Shown here: piece after piece, positions 22,033 through 31,192 of the stretch
Numbering within the stretch: position 1 is the first letter of the stretch
Layout of the letters: each line of letters begins with the position of its first letter
Origin: an uncultured Prevotellaceae bacterium
GTDB lineage: Bacteria > Bacteroidota > Bacteroidia > Bacteroidales > Bacteroidaceae
Assembly: GCA_902780635.1 (NCBI GenBank)
Contig: CACZGH010000013.1
Location: 31,746-95,745 of the forward strand
Direction of reading: 5' to 3'
DNA length: 64,000 nt
The notes under the pieces: generated by a model
The model's input: only the letters and a program-made list of their open reading frames with translations
Told to the model about the DNA's origin: nothing
Database searches by the model: none
Program-made: the position numbers and the translations under genes

Positions 22033-23067
22033 TTATGATAATTTCCGGGTTGTGCCTCTCACTATCAGCCGAGTACGCACGACACGTTTCTCTGCACGAT
22101 CCATCGGGAGAGAGCCTTCCACCTGACCAATCAGTATGTTGGCGGCCTCCTTGCCCACCATACGCCCACGCTGCTCTACAGTGGTGAGCATCGGGTCACA
22201 GGCAATAGCACGCTCTCCATTGGTAAACCCGCAGATAGACACATCGTCGGGCACATGAAGGCCCATCCGCTTGGCCGTGTAGAGGATACCGATGGCGGTG
22301 TCGTCGTTGACGGCGAAAAAAGCATCCGGCCGGTCTTTCATCTCGAGGAGCTCCGGGGTGACCAGCTCAGCGTCTGCGCGGTTGTCGCAGATACGCACCA
22401 ATTGCTCATCCATCTGCAATCCATGTCTAAATAGGGCGTCTTTATAACCGTTGAAACGGTTTTTAGATATCTCCAGTTTCATCGAGGAACCATAGAAGGC
22501 AATCCGCCGACACCCCGTGTCTATCAGGTGTGTCACAGCAGTCATGGCTCCCATATAGTCGTCCACCACGACTCGGCTGCAGTTGATACCCGTACATATA
22601 CGATCGTAAAACACCAAGGGCACCCCACTATCCATCAGATGTTGAAAATGGGTATACTTCATCGTATCTTTCGCCTGAGAGACGATGACGCCACAGACTT
22701 TGTTTTCAAAAAACGACTGGCAGATACGCACCTCTCGCTCATACCGCTCGTCGCTCTGGGCCACCATCAGCTGATACCCCCTGGCTGAGGCCTCCTCTTC
22801 AATGCCACTCAGAATGGAAGAGAAATAGAAATGATTGATTTGAGGGATAATGACTCCGATGATCCGCAGCGGCCGCGTTTTACTGTTGCGCAGGGACTCC
22901 GCTAATAGGTTGGGCGTGAAATTATGCTCACGGGCATACGACTTGATGAGCTCTCGACGGTCCGGACTGATACGCGGACTGTCTTTCAGCGCCCTCGACA
23001 CCGTGGCAACAGAGACACCAAGTGCCGTGGCGATGTCTTTCATCGTGATGGGTGAATGTTCTTTCAT
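22033..23067 (-). CDS. LacI-family transcriptional regulator (likely starch/maltose regulator)
   Basis: DNA-binding regulator. The LacI helix-turn-helix is at residues 8-55 ('TMKDIATALGVSVATVSRALKDSPRIS'), with a hinge near 'LLAESLRNSKTR'. A periplasmic-binding-like sensor domain follows (about 65-344: 'IIGVIIPQINHFYFSSILSGIEEEA', 'FFAVNDDTAIGILYTAKRMGLHVPDDVSICGF'). B. thetaiotaomicron uses the unrelated membrane regulator SusR for its sus locus, so this is a different control design. Three matching palindromes near malQ, susC and the amylase are probable targets. It is transcribed away from susC and shares a 317-bp control region with it. Confidence 0.93.
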   Translation of the reverse strand: MKEHSPITMKDIATALGVSVATVSRALKDSPRISPDRRELIKSYAREHNFTPNLLAESLRNSKTRPLRIIGVIIPQINHFYFSSILSGIEEEASARGYQLMVAQSDERYEREVRICQSFFENKVCGVIVSQAKDTMKYTHFQHLMDSGVPLVFYDRICTGINCSRVVVDDYMGAMTAVTHLIDTGCRRIAFYGSSMKLEISKNRFNGYKDALFRHGLQMDEQLVRICDNRADAELVTPELLEMKDRPDAFFAVNDDTAIGILYTAKRMGLHVPDDVSICGFTNGERAIACDPMLTTVEQRGRMVGKEAANILIGQVEGSLPMDRAEKRVVRTRLIVRGTTRKLS

Positions 23068-23151
23068 CTCTCAACGTACTTAAAGTGGGTCCTAATATGG
23101 TAGGAGTGTCACACAAGTCTTTTGCATAGGCTTTGCATACATTCGCCGATG

Positions 23152-23159
23152 CAAAAGTA
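23152..23159 (-). promoter_or_regulatory. -7 promoter box of the lacI-type gene
   Basis: On the - strand TACTTTTG, 84 bp upstream of the lacI start. It lies inside an inverted repeat with arms CTTTTGCAT (23119-23127) and ATGCAAAAG (23149-23157); these arms resemble operator half-sites, so autoregulation is possible. Confidence 0.6.
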
Positions 23160-23210
23160 AGAAAAAGATGAATAAGTTGTTCTTCCACCTATTATTAAAT
23201 ATATAATTGT

Positions 23211-23230
23211 TTGTGCAAACGATTGCATTG
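23211..23230. promoter_or_regulatory. Degenerate LacI-family operator between lacI and susC
   Basis: TTGTGCAAACGATTGCATTG: the left half is identical to the malQ operator, the right half has changes. It sits in the divergent region, 53 bp upstream of the susC -7 box and 51 bp upstream of the lacI -7 box, so it could act on both. Confidence 0.75.
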
Positions 23231-23282
23231 GGCAAGATTAAAATTTTTATGTTAAAAAAAAACAACTTTAGCATATCTGTAT

Positions 23283-23290
23283 TATTTTTG
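23283..23290 (+). promoter_or_regulatory. -7 promoter box of the susC operon
   Basis: TATTTTTG, 94 bp upstream of the susC start. No convincing -33 TTTG at the usual spacing, which fits a promoter needing activation (inference). Confidence 0.6.
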
Positions 23291-23384
23291 CATTGTCTTT
23301 ACATATGAAGCCAATTTATTAGCCTAACTGAAACATATACACTGTATATCTAAACTTTAATATATCGTTAACTTAATAACAAAA

Positions 23385-26300
23385 ATGATGAAGCAGGTAA
23401 AAATCAAATTGCCTTTAAGGATGATGGCCATATTGTGTGGTTTCATCCTTTCCGCAAGTGCCTTTGCACAGTCATTAACTGTCAATGGCCATGTGAAAGA
23501 TGCTACCGGCGAAGACATTATCGGCGCTACCGTCCGTGTGGTTGGACAACCCGGCGGTGTCGTCACTGACTTTGACGGTAACTTCGTGATAGAAGCCAAG
23601 CAAGGCGACAAGCTGCAGATCTCATACATCGGATATGAGACAGCAGAAGTGGCCGCTGCTCCCCATGTGGAGGTGATTTTGCAAGACGACTCCCATTCCC
23701 TCAACGAGGTGGTGGTCATCGGTTACGGTGTGGCCAGGAAAAACGACCTCACTGGTTCGGTGACCGCTGTCAAGCCCGATGAGAAGAACCACGGTCTCAT
23801 CACCAACGCCCAAGACATGATGCAAGGTAAGATTGCAGGTGTGAGCGTGACCAACTATGGCGGTGCCCCTGGTGGCGGTGCCAACATCACCATCCGTGGT
23901 GGCTCATCCCTCAACGCCAGCACCGACCCCCTTATCGTGATCGATGGTCTGGCCATGGACAACGTTGGTGTCAAAGGTGCTGCCAACCCCCTGACGATGG
24001 TCAACCCCAACGACATCGAAAGCTTCACCGTGCTGAAAGATGCCTCTGCCACCGCCATCTACGGTAGCCGTGGTTCAAACGGTGTCATCATCATCACCAC
24101 CAAAAAAGGCCGCTCCGGTATGGCTCCGAAAGTGAGCTACAACGGCAACGTCTCCTACTCGATGAAGAACAGCAAGCTCGACCTGCTGAATGCCGACGAG
24201 TACCGCAAGTTCATCAAGAGTTACTACGGTGAAGATTCTGAAGCAGCATCCCTCTTAGGCAATGCCAATACCGACTGGCAGGAGGAGATTTTCCATGGCG
24301 CTGTGAGCTCTGATCACAATGTGACCGTGCAGGGCGGCTTGAAGAATATGCCCTATCGTTTCAGTGTAGGCTACACCGACCAAAACGGTATCCTGAAGAC
24401 CTCCAACTTCCAGCGTGCAACTACCAGCGTCACCCTGAACCCCTCGCTGCTGAACGACCACCTGAAGTTCAACATCAACGGCAAGTTCATGTACGCCCAC
24501 ACCCACTATGCCAACGAGGCAGCCATCGGTGATGCCATGCGTATGGACCCCACACAGCCCATCACCTCAACTGATGAGAAATACAAGAACTTCCACGGCT
24601 ATTGGCAATGGACTGATACCGGTGCTTCGCTGAAAGACCCCAACTTCCCTATCTTGTGGAACCGTAACACCGTAGCCAATCCTCTCTCACGTCTTTATGA
24701 GAAGAACGACCGCGCCAACTCCTACGACTACATGGGTGGTATCGAGGCAGACTATCAGATACACGGTTTTGAGGACCTGCGCCTCCATGCCAGTGCCAAC
24801 GGCGACTGGGCCAACGGTAAGCAGGACACCGACTATGCCGACTGGGGACCCTCCAACTTCTACTATGGCAACAGTGGTTACTCCAAGGAGCACAAATACA
24901 ACCTCACTTTCTCTGCCTATGCACAGTATTACAAAGACTTCCTCAAGACCCAGCACTTCGACATCATGGTGGGTTATGAGTGGAGCCATAGCAAGCACTG
25001 GGGCGAGTCGTTCTATGCCGGCCGTTACCCGATGACCACACAGCAAATCATCTCTTTGGATGACGGAACGACTCTGGATGCCAAAGGCAAGCAATATCCC
25101 TATGACGCAAAAGTCATCCCATGGAAGTCTGAGAGCTTCCTCGTGAGCTTCTTCGGCCGCGCCAACTACATTGCCTTCGACCGCTATATGGTGACTGCCA
25201 CTGTGCGCCGTGACGGTTCGTCACGCTTCTTCGATCACTGGGCCACCTTCCCGTCTGTTGCCCTCGGTTGGAAAATCAACGAAGAGGCTCCTCTGCGCAA
25301 CGTCAGTTGGATAGACGAAATCAAACTCCGCTTAGGCTGGGGTAAGACCGGTCAGCAGGATGGCATCGGCGACTACAACTATTTCGCCAGTTACAACGTG
25401 AACTCCACCAATGTAGACGGCCGCTATCCTATTCTCGGCGTCAATGACGAAGGACTTCTCTATCGCCCCGACGCATACAACAAGAACCTGAAATGGGAGA
25501 CCACCACTACCTACAACGCTGGTCTCGACTTCCAGTTCTTCCACAACCGTGTAAGCGGTAGTATCGATTACTATTACCGCAAGACCACCGACCTGATCAA
25601 CTGGGCATCGGTATCTGCAGGTTCCAACTTCCGCAACACCGTGCCGACCAACATCGGATCACTGGAGAACCGAGGCGTTGAGGCATCGCTCACCGTCCGT
25701 CCCGTGGTGACTGAAAACTGGCAGTGGGAGGTAACCGCCAACTTCACTTATAACAAGAACAAGATCACCGAGCTGACAGGCGAAGCCTCCAAAATCACCA
25801 CTGGTGGCATCTCAGCAGGTACCGGTATGACCTGTCAGATTCATACCGTGGGTTATCCCGCTTACTCCTACTACGTCTATCAGCAAGTCTATGACCAGGC
25901 AGGAAAGCCCATCGAAGGTGTGTATGTGGATCGCAATGCCGACGGCATCATCAACAACTCCGACCTCTATATCTATAAGAGCCCGTTCGCACCCTACACT
26001 GCCGGTCTGAGCTCACGTCTGCAATACAAGAATGTGGACTTCGGTTTCGGTCTGCGCGCCAATTTCGACAACTATGTCTACTGGGACAAGAGAATGAGTT
26101 ACAACAACACCGAGAAACGTTTCGACTCATCGTTCGGCTACCTGCAGAACACGATGCCTGAGGCTGTAGCAGCGGGTTGGGTGACCTACGACCATCCCCT
26201 CTCCGACTATTTCGTCCGCAATGCCTCATTCCTCAAGTGTGACAACATCACTTTGGGCTACTCGTTCAGCAACCTTTTCAAGGGCGGCAACTACAACGGT

Positions 26301-26447
26301 CTGACCGGACGTATCTATGCATCTGCCACCAACGTGTTCACCATCACCAAGTACAAGGGCATTGACCCTGAGGTGTACAAAGGCATCGACAACAACGTAT
26401 ACCCACGTCCTCTCACTATCCTGCTGGGTCTGAACCTCTCTTTCTAA
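23385..26447 (+). CDS. susC: SusC-like starch oligosaccharide porin
   Basis: TonB-dependent importer of maltodextrins. Signal peptide ends 'SASAFAQ|SLTVNG'. The carboxypeptidase-regulatory-like domain covers about 28-105 ('VNGHVKDATGEDIIGATVRVVG'). The TonB-box-like 'SLNEVVVIGYG' is followed by the plug (about 125-230, 'DPLIVIDGLAMD', 'TVLKDASATAIYGSRGSNGVIIITTKKG'), then the barrel ending with aromatic 'LLGLNLSF'. 1,020 residues, normal for SusC. First gene of a five-gene operon (susC-D-E-F-ompA-like); starch specificity is inferred from the SusE/SusF genes and the surrounding amylolytic enzymes. Confidence 0.94.
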   Translation: MMKQVKIKLPLRMMAILCGFILSASAFAQSLTVNGHVKDATGEDIIGATVRVVGQPGGVVTDFDGNFVIEAKQGDKLQISYIGYETAEVAAAPHVEVILQDDSHSLNEVVVIGYGVARKNDLTGSVTAVKPDEKNHGLITNAQDMMQGKIAGVSVTNYGGAPGGGANITIRGGSSLNASTDPLIVIDGLAMDNVGVKGAANPLTMVNPNDIESFTVLKDASATAIYGSRGSNGVIIITTKKGRSGMAPKVSYNGNVSYSMKNSKLDLLNADEYRKFIKSYYGEDSEAASLLGNANTDWQEEIFHGAVSSDHNVTVQGGLKNMPYRFSVGYTDQNGILKTSNFQRATTSVTLNPSLLNDHLKFNINGKFMYAHTHYANEAAIGDAMRMDPTQPITSTDEKYKNFHGYWQWTDTGASLKDPNFPILWNRNTVANPLSRLYEKNDRANSYDYMGGIEADYQIHGFEDLRLHASANGDWANGKQDTDYADWGPSNFYYGNSGYSKEHKYNLTFSAYAQYYKDFLKTQHFDIMVGYEWSHSKHWGESFYAGRYPMTTQQIISLDDGTTLDAKGKQYPYDAKVIPWKSESFLVSFFGRANYIAFDRYMVTATVRRDGSSRFFDHWATFPSVALGWKINEEAPLRNVSWIDEIKLRLGWGKTGQQDGIGDYNYFASYNVNSTNVDGRYPILGVNDEGLLYRPDAYNKNLKWETTTTYNAGLDFQFFHNRVSGSIDYYYRKTTDLINWASVSAGSNFRNTVPTNIGSLENRGVEASLTVRPVVTENWQWEVTANFTYNKNKITELTGEASKITTGGISAGTGMTCQIHTVGYPAYSYYVYQQVYDQAGKPIEGVYVDRNADGIINNSDLYIYKSPFAPYTAGLSSRLQYKNVDFGFGLRANFDNYVYWDKRMSYNNTEKRFDSSFGYLQNTMPEAVAAGWVTYDHPLSDYFVRNASFLKCDNITLGYSFSNLFKGGNYNGLTGRIYASATNVFTITKYKGIDPEVYKGIDNNVYPRPLTILLGLNLSF

Positions 26448-26496
26448 ATGGATATACAGACATAGAAAAAGATAACTATCATAAAAATTTAAGAAT

Positions 26497-28098
26497 ATGA
26501 ACTTCAGATATATCAAAAACATCATTCCCGCAGCAGCACTGGTGATAGCAGGACTTAGCTCTTGCACCGGCGATTTGGATGTCACTCCTATCGACCCCAG
26601 TAAGACGATGGTGCCCGATGAGGTGGCTCTCTACACCAAATGCTATGCCTCCATGTCTCTGCAAGGTCAGGGAGGTGCCAATGGCGACTGCGATATCGAC
26701 GGTCTCGACGGCGGTACGGCTGGTTTCGTCCGCCAGTTGTGGAACTCCAACGAACTACCTACCGACGAGGCTCTCTGCGCTTGGGGCGACCCCGGCATTC
26801 CCGCATACAACTACTGCCAATCTGATGCATCTCACCCGATGCTGAAAGGTTTCTACTATCGACTTTATGTTGGCATCACCTATTGCAACCACTATCTGGA
26901 TGTCTGCGCTGGTGTCGACGCCACCCGTGAGGCAGAGGTTCGTTTCCTCCGTGCCCTTTATTACTATCACCTGATGGACGCCTTCGGCAATGTGCCTTTC
27001 GCCACAGCCCTGATGTCCACTCCTCCTGAGCAAATCAAGCGTGCAGACCTCTTCAAGTGGATTGAGAGCGAACTGCTTGACGTGAAAGACAAACTGTTGG
27101 CACCCGCAGCACGCAAGGACACCGACCAAGGCTATGGCCGCGCTGACCAGGATGCCGCCAACCTGCTGCTCGCCCGCATGTACCTCAATGCCGAGGTCTA
27201 TACCGGCACTGCCAACTGGGCTGCCGCCAAGGAGTACGCCGAGAAAGTCATCAACGGTCCTCACAAGCTGTGGACCACTGGCATGAATGGCTGGAGTGCT
27301 TACCAGATGCTCTTCATGGGCGACAACGGCAGCACGGGCGCATCACAGGAGGCCATCCTCCCCTTGATTCAGGATGGTGTAAAGACCACTGCTTGGTGTA
27401 CATCTCTCTTCCTCATTGCTTCAACGTGGAAAGCAGACATGGACACTGAGAACAACCTCAACACCAGTGAGTTATGGGCTGGCAACCGTGCCCGCATCCA
27501 GTTGGTGTCAAAATTCTTCCCCAACAACGATGCGCCACAAGCCACTATCAGAAACATGGCAGCTGCAGCAGGCGACGACCGTGCCTTGTTCTTCGGCATC
27601 GACCGCGAACTCAAGATTTCTACTCCAGGCGAGTTCACCTCAGGCTATGCGGTGGGTAAATTCCGCAACACCTACGCCAGTGGCGGCACGTCACACAACT
27701 CACAGTTCGTCGACGCCGACTTCTTCCTGATGCGTTCGGCTGAAGCCTACCTCATCGCCGCAGAGGCCGATGCACGTCTCAACGGAGGCACCACCTCTGC
27801 CACAGGCGCCAACTATATCAATGCTTTGCGTCAACGTGCACACACCACCACTACGAGCAGCTACACCGTCGACCAGATTCTCGACGAGCGCGCCCGTGAG
27901 CTCTACTTCGAGGGCCACCGCCGCACTGACCTGATCCGCTATGGATATTTCGGAGGCGACCGCAGCGGCCAGTACCTGTGGGAATGGAAGGCCGGTGCTG
28001 AGAACGGAGCCAGCATACCTGCTTTCCGCAATCTCTATGCCCTGCCCGATGAGGACATGAACGCCAATCCCAACCTCGTTCAGAACCCAGGGTATTAA
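26497..28098 (+). CDS. susD: SusD-like starch-binding lipoprotein
   Basis: Outer surface lipoprotein that caps SusC and binds starch helices. Lipobox 'GLSSC|TGDLD'. SusD signatures are 'EVRFLRALYYYHLMDAFGNVPFAT' (about 148-172), 'GRADQDAANLLLARMYLNAEVYTGT', 'LMRSAEAYLIAAEADARLNGG' and 'DQILDERARELYFEGHRRTDLIRYGYF'. 533 residues. It starts 49 bp after susC and precedes susE by 43 bp. Confidence 0.94.
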   Translation: MNFRYIKNIIPAAALVIAGLSSCTGDLDVTPIDPSKTMVPDEVALYTKCYASMSLQGQGGANGDCDIDGLDGGTAGFVRQLWNSNELPTDEALCAWGDPGIPAYNYCQSDASHPMLKGFYYRLYVGITYCNHYLDVCAGVDATREAEVRFLRALYYYHLMDAFGNVPFATALMSTPPEQIKRADLFKWIESELLDVKDKLLAPAARKDTDQGYGRADQDAANLLLARMYLNAEVYTGTANWAAAKEYAEKVINGPHKLWTTGMNGWSAYQMLFMGDNGSTGASQEAILPLIQDGVKTTAWCTSLFLIASTWKADMDTENNLNTSELWAGNRARIQLVSKFFPNNDAPQATIRNMAAAAGDDRALFFGIDRELKISTPGEFTSGYAVGKFRNTYASGGTSHNSQFVDADFFLMRSAEAYLIAAEADARLNGGTTSATGANYINALRQRAHTTTTSSYTVDQILDERARELYFEGHRRTDLIRYGYFGGDRSGQYLWEWKAGAENGASIPAFRNLYALPDEDMNANPNLVQNPGY

Positions 28099-28141
28099 TG
28101 TGCTTTGCAAGTAAAAAATCAAGCATAAAGACAATACACGT

Positions 28142-29350
28142 ATGAAAAAGATATATCAATTTTCAATGTTGCTGCTGGTCGGTGCCTTTGCCCTGACAGC
28201 CTGCGAGGAGGACAGGGATTCCAACCCCGTGCTGACGCAACCTACGACTTTCGAACTCAACGAACCTGCCATCTCAGGTGCTGCTATTGACCTGCAGAAA
28301 TCACAGTCTGTGGCCCTCTCATGGTCACAGCCCAGACCATACAACGATTTCGATACTCCTGTCGTTCCCACCTACAAGGTGGAAATCTCACCGACCAACT
28401 CTTTCAGCAAAGCATATGACCCCAATGCTGAGGACAACACCGGTGCCGACTATTTCATCATGGACGAGTCCTACAGCAGTGGCAAGGACGTAGTGCTCAA
28501 CACCGAGACCATCGACCGCTGGCTCGTGATGCTTAACGGATGGAAAGATGCCAGCGCAGTGCCTTCTATCCTCGACCTCGCCATTCGCGTGAAAGCAGCC
28601 ATCGTTGACGCAGGTTTCAAAGAATACAATGCCATTTACTCCAATGTGGTGAGCCTCAAGGCGGTACCTTATTACATCGAACTGAAACCCGCCGCTCCGA
28701 TTATCTGGTACATGGTGGGCAGTTGCATCGGCAGCGCCTCTTGGAGCAATGACGCCAACGGCGTGGGCAACGGTCTCGTGCCAATGTTCCTCGTGCCCAA
28801 TGAGCAATACGACGCCACCACTGGCGGAGGTATGACCTCATTCACCGGTTACTTCCCCGAGGAGGGACAGTTTAAGTTTGTGCTCACACCAGGTGACTGG
28901 GGTAGCCAACTCAACTTCACCAACGTGAAGAACCCAGGCAGCTTCCTCGGCGACTATGACGGCGACAACCACAACATCGGCATCCTCGAGAAGGGCTACT
29001 ACACCATCAATCTCGACACGAAGAGCAACGAAATCACTATCGACAAATACGATGGTGACGTGAAGGTCTATCCGCAACTCTGCGTGGCCGGCACCTTCAA
29101 CGAATGGAACGACTCTGATATGTCACCTGTATTCACCCTCGACGGATGTGAGAACCATATCTGGAAGTTTGAGGTGAAAGGCGGCGACAAACTGAAAGTG
29201 AAGGTTCCTGGCAGTTGGGATACCAACTGGGGTTACAAGAGCGGTCTTGCCGGAGAAGCCGATGGCGACGGCAACCTTGTGATACCCGAGGGCAACTACC
29301 TATTCTTGTTCAATGACATCACCGGCGACTACATGCTGATGGAGAAATAA
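28142..29350 (+). CDS. susE: SusE-like starch-binding lipoprotein
   Basis: Surface starch-binding lipoprotein. Lipobox 'ALTAC|EEDRDSNP'. The N-terminal SusE/Ig-like domain (about 25-175) contains 'PTTFELNEPAISGAAIDLQKSQSVALSWS', typical of the SusE N-domain. Two carbohydrate-binding modules follow: about 180-305 ('IWYMVGSCIGSASWSN') and about 308-402 ('QLCVAGTFNEWND', 'GNYLFLFNDITGDYMLM'). This N-domain plus two CBMs matches Bacteroides SusE. It helps hold starch at the cell surface; it is not an enzyme. Confidence 0.9.
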   Translation: MKKIYQFSMLLLVGAFALTACEEDRDSNPVLTQPTTFELNEPAISGAAIDLQKSQSVALSWSQPRPYNDFDTPVVPTYKVEISPTNSFSKAYDPNAEDNTGADYFIMDESYSSGKDVVLNTETIDRWLVMLNGWKDASAVPSILDLAIRVKAAIVDAGFKEYNAIYSNVVSLKAVPYYIELKPAAPIIWYMVGSCIGSASWSNDANGVGNGLVPMFLVPNEQYDATTGGGMTSFTGYFPEEGQFKFVLTPGDWGSQLNFTNVKNPGSFLGDYDGDNHNIGILEKGYYTINLDTKSNEITIDKYDGDVKVYPQLCVAGTFNEWNDSDMSPVFTLDGCENHIWKFEVKGGDKLKVKVPGSWDTNWGYKSGLAGEADGDGNLVIPEGNYLFLFNDITGDYMLMEK

Positions 29351-29376
29351 GCAACCGAATAAAAAAAGATACGATT

Positions 29377-31164
29377 ATGACTAAAAAAATATTATTAGGA
29401 ATGGCTTTTGTGGCATCGTTGGCAGCTTGCACCGACGACTACAAAGACTGGCTAACCCCACAGGTGGTCGACCAGCCTGAGAAGGTTATCTTCGGCGACG
29501 GCAGCATCATCAGCGTTGGAGTCATCGACTTCAACAGTGTCACCGACGAGCGAGTGAAAGTATGCGACATCGTCGCACCGACAACGACTGACGACTCCTA
29601 CAAGCCTTCATATACCATCACCCTGGGTGAGAACAATTACGAGATCAGCGGCGACGGCACCATGTTGGCATCCGACCTGCAAGACTATGTCATCAGCCAA
29701 TATGGTCGTCGCCCCGTAGAGCGCGCCATCGATGCCACCGTGAGCATGTGGCTGAACAATGGCATCACTTCAGTGAAGACAACCACTTCTGGCGTGTTCC
29801 ATATCACTGCCATCCCGAAGGCACCACAAATTTCACAAAACTACTATATTGTGGGTGGTCCTAACGACTGGGCTGAGTCTGCAAAGACCAAGGCACTGAA
29901 GTTCTCGCACAGCGATAAGGATGTCTATGAGGATCCTATCTTCACCGTCATCTTCAATGCCTCAGAGGGCGACACCTGGTTTGCCATCGGTGACGACGAG
30001 GCTTGCGATGCCATCGCCAACGACAACGACTGGTCAAAACTCTTCGGTACCACCAAGGGCAATGGCAACAAAGACCTGACAGGTACCCTCGACCGCCGCT
30101 ACAACCTCACCGACGATGGTTCGTTCTGCGTGCCAGCTGGCAACAGGCTCATCAAAGTGACCCTCAACATGATGGACTACAGCTATCAGATTGAGCCCCT
30201 CAACATCGCTGAGAATTACTACCTCATTGGTGGTCCGGGTGATTGGAACAACTCCAAGGCTCAGAAGTTCTCACACAGCGACAAGAGCGTCTTCGACGAC
30301 CCCGTGTTCACCTACACCTTCGAGAGCACTGGCGGCGAGATGTGGTTCGCATTCGGCGATGATGAGGCCATCGACGCTGTGGGCGAGGGCGTATGGAACA
30401 AACTCTTCGGCACCACAGGCGACAGCAAAGACCTTAGCGGTTCCTTCGACCGCCGCTACAACCTCGACGGCGACCACTCGTTCTGTGTCGACGGTTCAGC
30501 CAAGTTCTATCGCTTCTCGGTCAACATGATGGATTACACTTACACCATCACACCAATCAACTTCGCTCAGTATGTCTACTTCATCGGTGCTACTGACGGA
30601 TGGGCCAACGCAGAGCAGAAACTTGAGTCGGCTTCCATGGACGGTGTCTACACTGGCTACGTCTACTGCGCCGACCCCAACGGATGGGGCAATGAGTTCA
30701 AGTTCCAGCGCGTAGCTGGCTCATGGGACAATGAGATCAACAGCGGTACCTTCACCGGTGGCATCACTGGTGACTTCGCCGATGGCGGTGGCAACATCAA
30801 GGCCAATGCTGGTGAGGGCGTCTACTACGTAACCCTCGACTTGGCCAACAACACGCTCAACGCCGTGAAGATCAACAACATGAACCTCGTGGGCAGCTTC
30901 AATAGCTGGAACCCTGCCGACGACAGCAAGCAGATGACCTGGGATGCCAATGAGTTCTGTTACGTCATCACCAATGCTGGTGTCACAGCTGACGGATGGA
31001 AATTCACTGCCAACAACGACTGGGGCATTAACCTCGGCTACGGTGCCGGCAACTCACTGACCGACCTGGTGGGTAATGGTGGAGACATCAAAGTGGCTGG
31101 AAACACTATCAAGCTCTACCCCACCCGCAAGAATTCCGACAAGATCTACTGCACCGTAGAGTAA
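29377..31164 (+). CDS. susF: SusF-like starch-binding lipoprotein with a duplicated module
   Basis: Surface starch-binding lipoprotein with lipobox 'LAAC|TDDYKDW'. An N-terminal domain (about 20-150) is followed by four modules starting near residues 153 ('YYIVGGPNDW'), 278 ('YYLIGGPGDW'), 393 ('YVYFIGATDGW') and 500 ('NLVGSFNSWNP'). The first two are very alike ('KFSHSDKDVYEDPIFT' vs 'KFSHSDKSVFDDPVFT'; both continue 'KLFGTT', 'DRRYNL', 'SFCV', 'NMMDY'), so one arose by a recent in-gene duplication. Bacteroides SusF has three CBMs; this one therefore has one more. Gap to susE is 26 bp. Confidence 0.9.
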   Translation: MTKKILLGMAFVASLAACTDDYKDWLTPQVVDQPEKVIFGDGSIISVGVIDFNSVTDERVKVCDIVAPTTTDDSYKPSYTITLGENNYEISGDGTMLASDLQDYVISQYGRRPVERAIDATVSMWLNNGITSVKTTTSGVFHITAIPKAPQISQNYYIVGGPNDWAESAKTKALKFSHSDKDVYEDPIFTVIFNASEGDTWFAIGDDEACDAIANDNDWSKLFGTTKGNGNKDLTGTLDRRYNLTDDGSFCVPAGNRLIKVTLNMMDYSYQIEPLNIAENYYLIGGPGDWNNSKAQKFSHSDKSVFDDPVFTYTFESTGGEMWFAFGDDEAIDAVGEGVWNKLFGTTGDSKDLSGSFDRRYNLDGDHSFCVDGSAKFYRFSVNMMDYTYTITPINFAQYVYFIGATDGWANAEQKLESASMDGVYTGYVYCADPNGWGNEFKFQRVAGSWDNEINSGTFTGGITGDFADGGGNIKANAGEGVYYVTLDLANNTLNAVKINNMNLVGSFNSWNPADDSKQMTWDANEFCYVITNAGVTADGWKFTANNDWGINLGYGAGNSLTDLVGNGGDIKVAGNTIKLYPTRKNSDKIYCTVE

Positions 31165-31192
31165 ACCGTCTTACCTTAAAAGAAGCACGATT

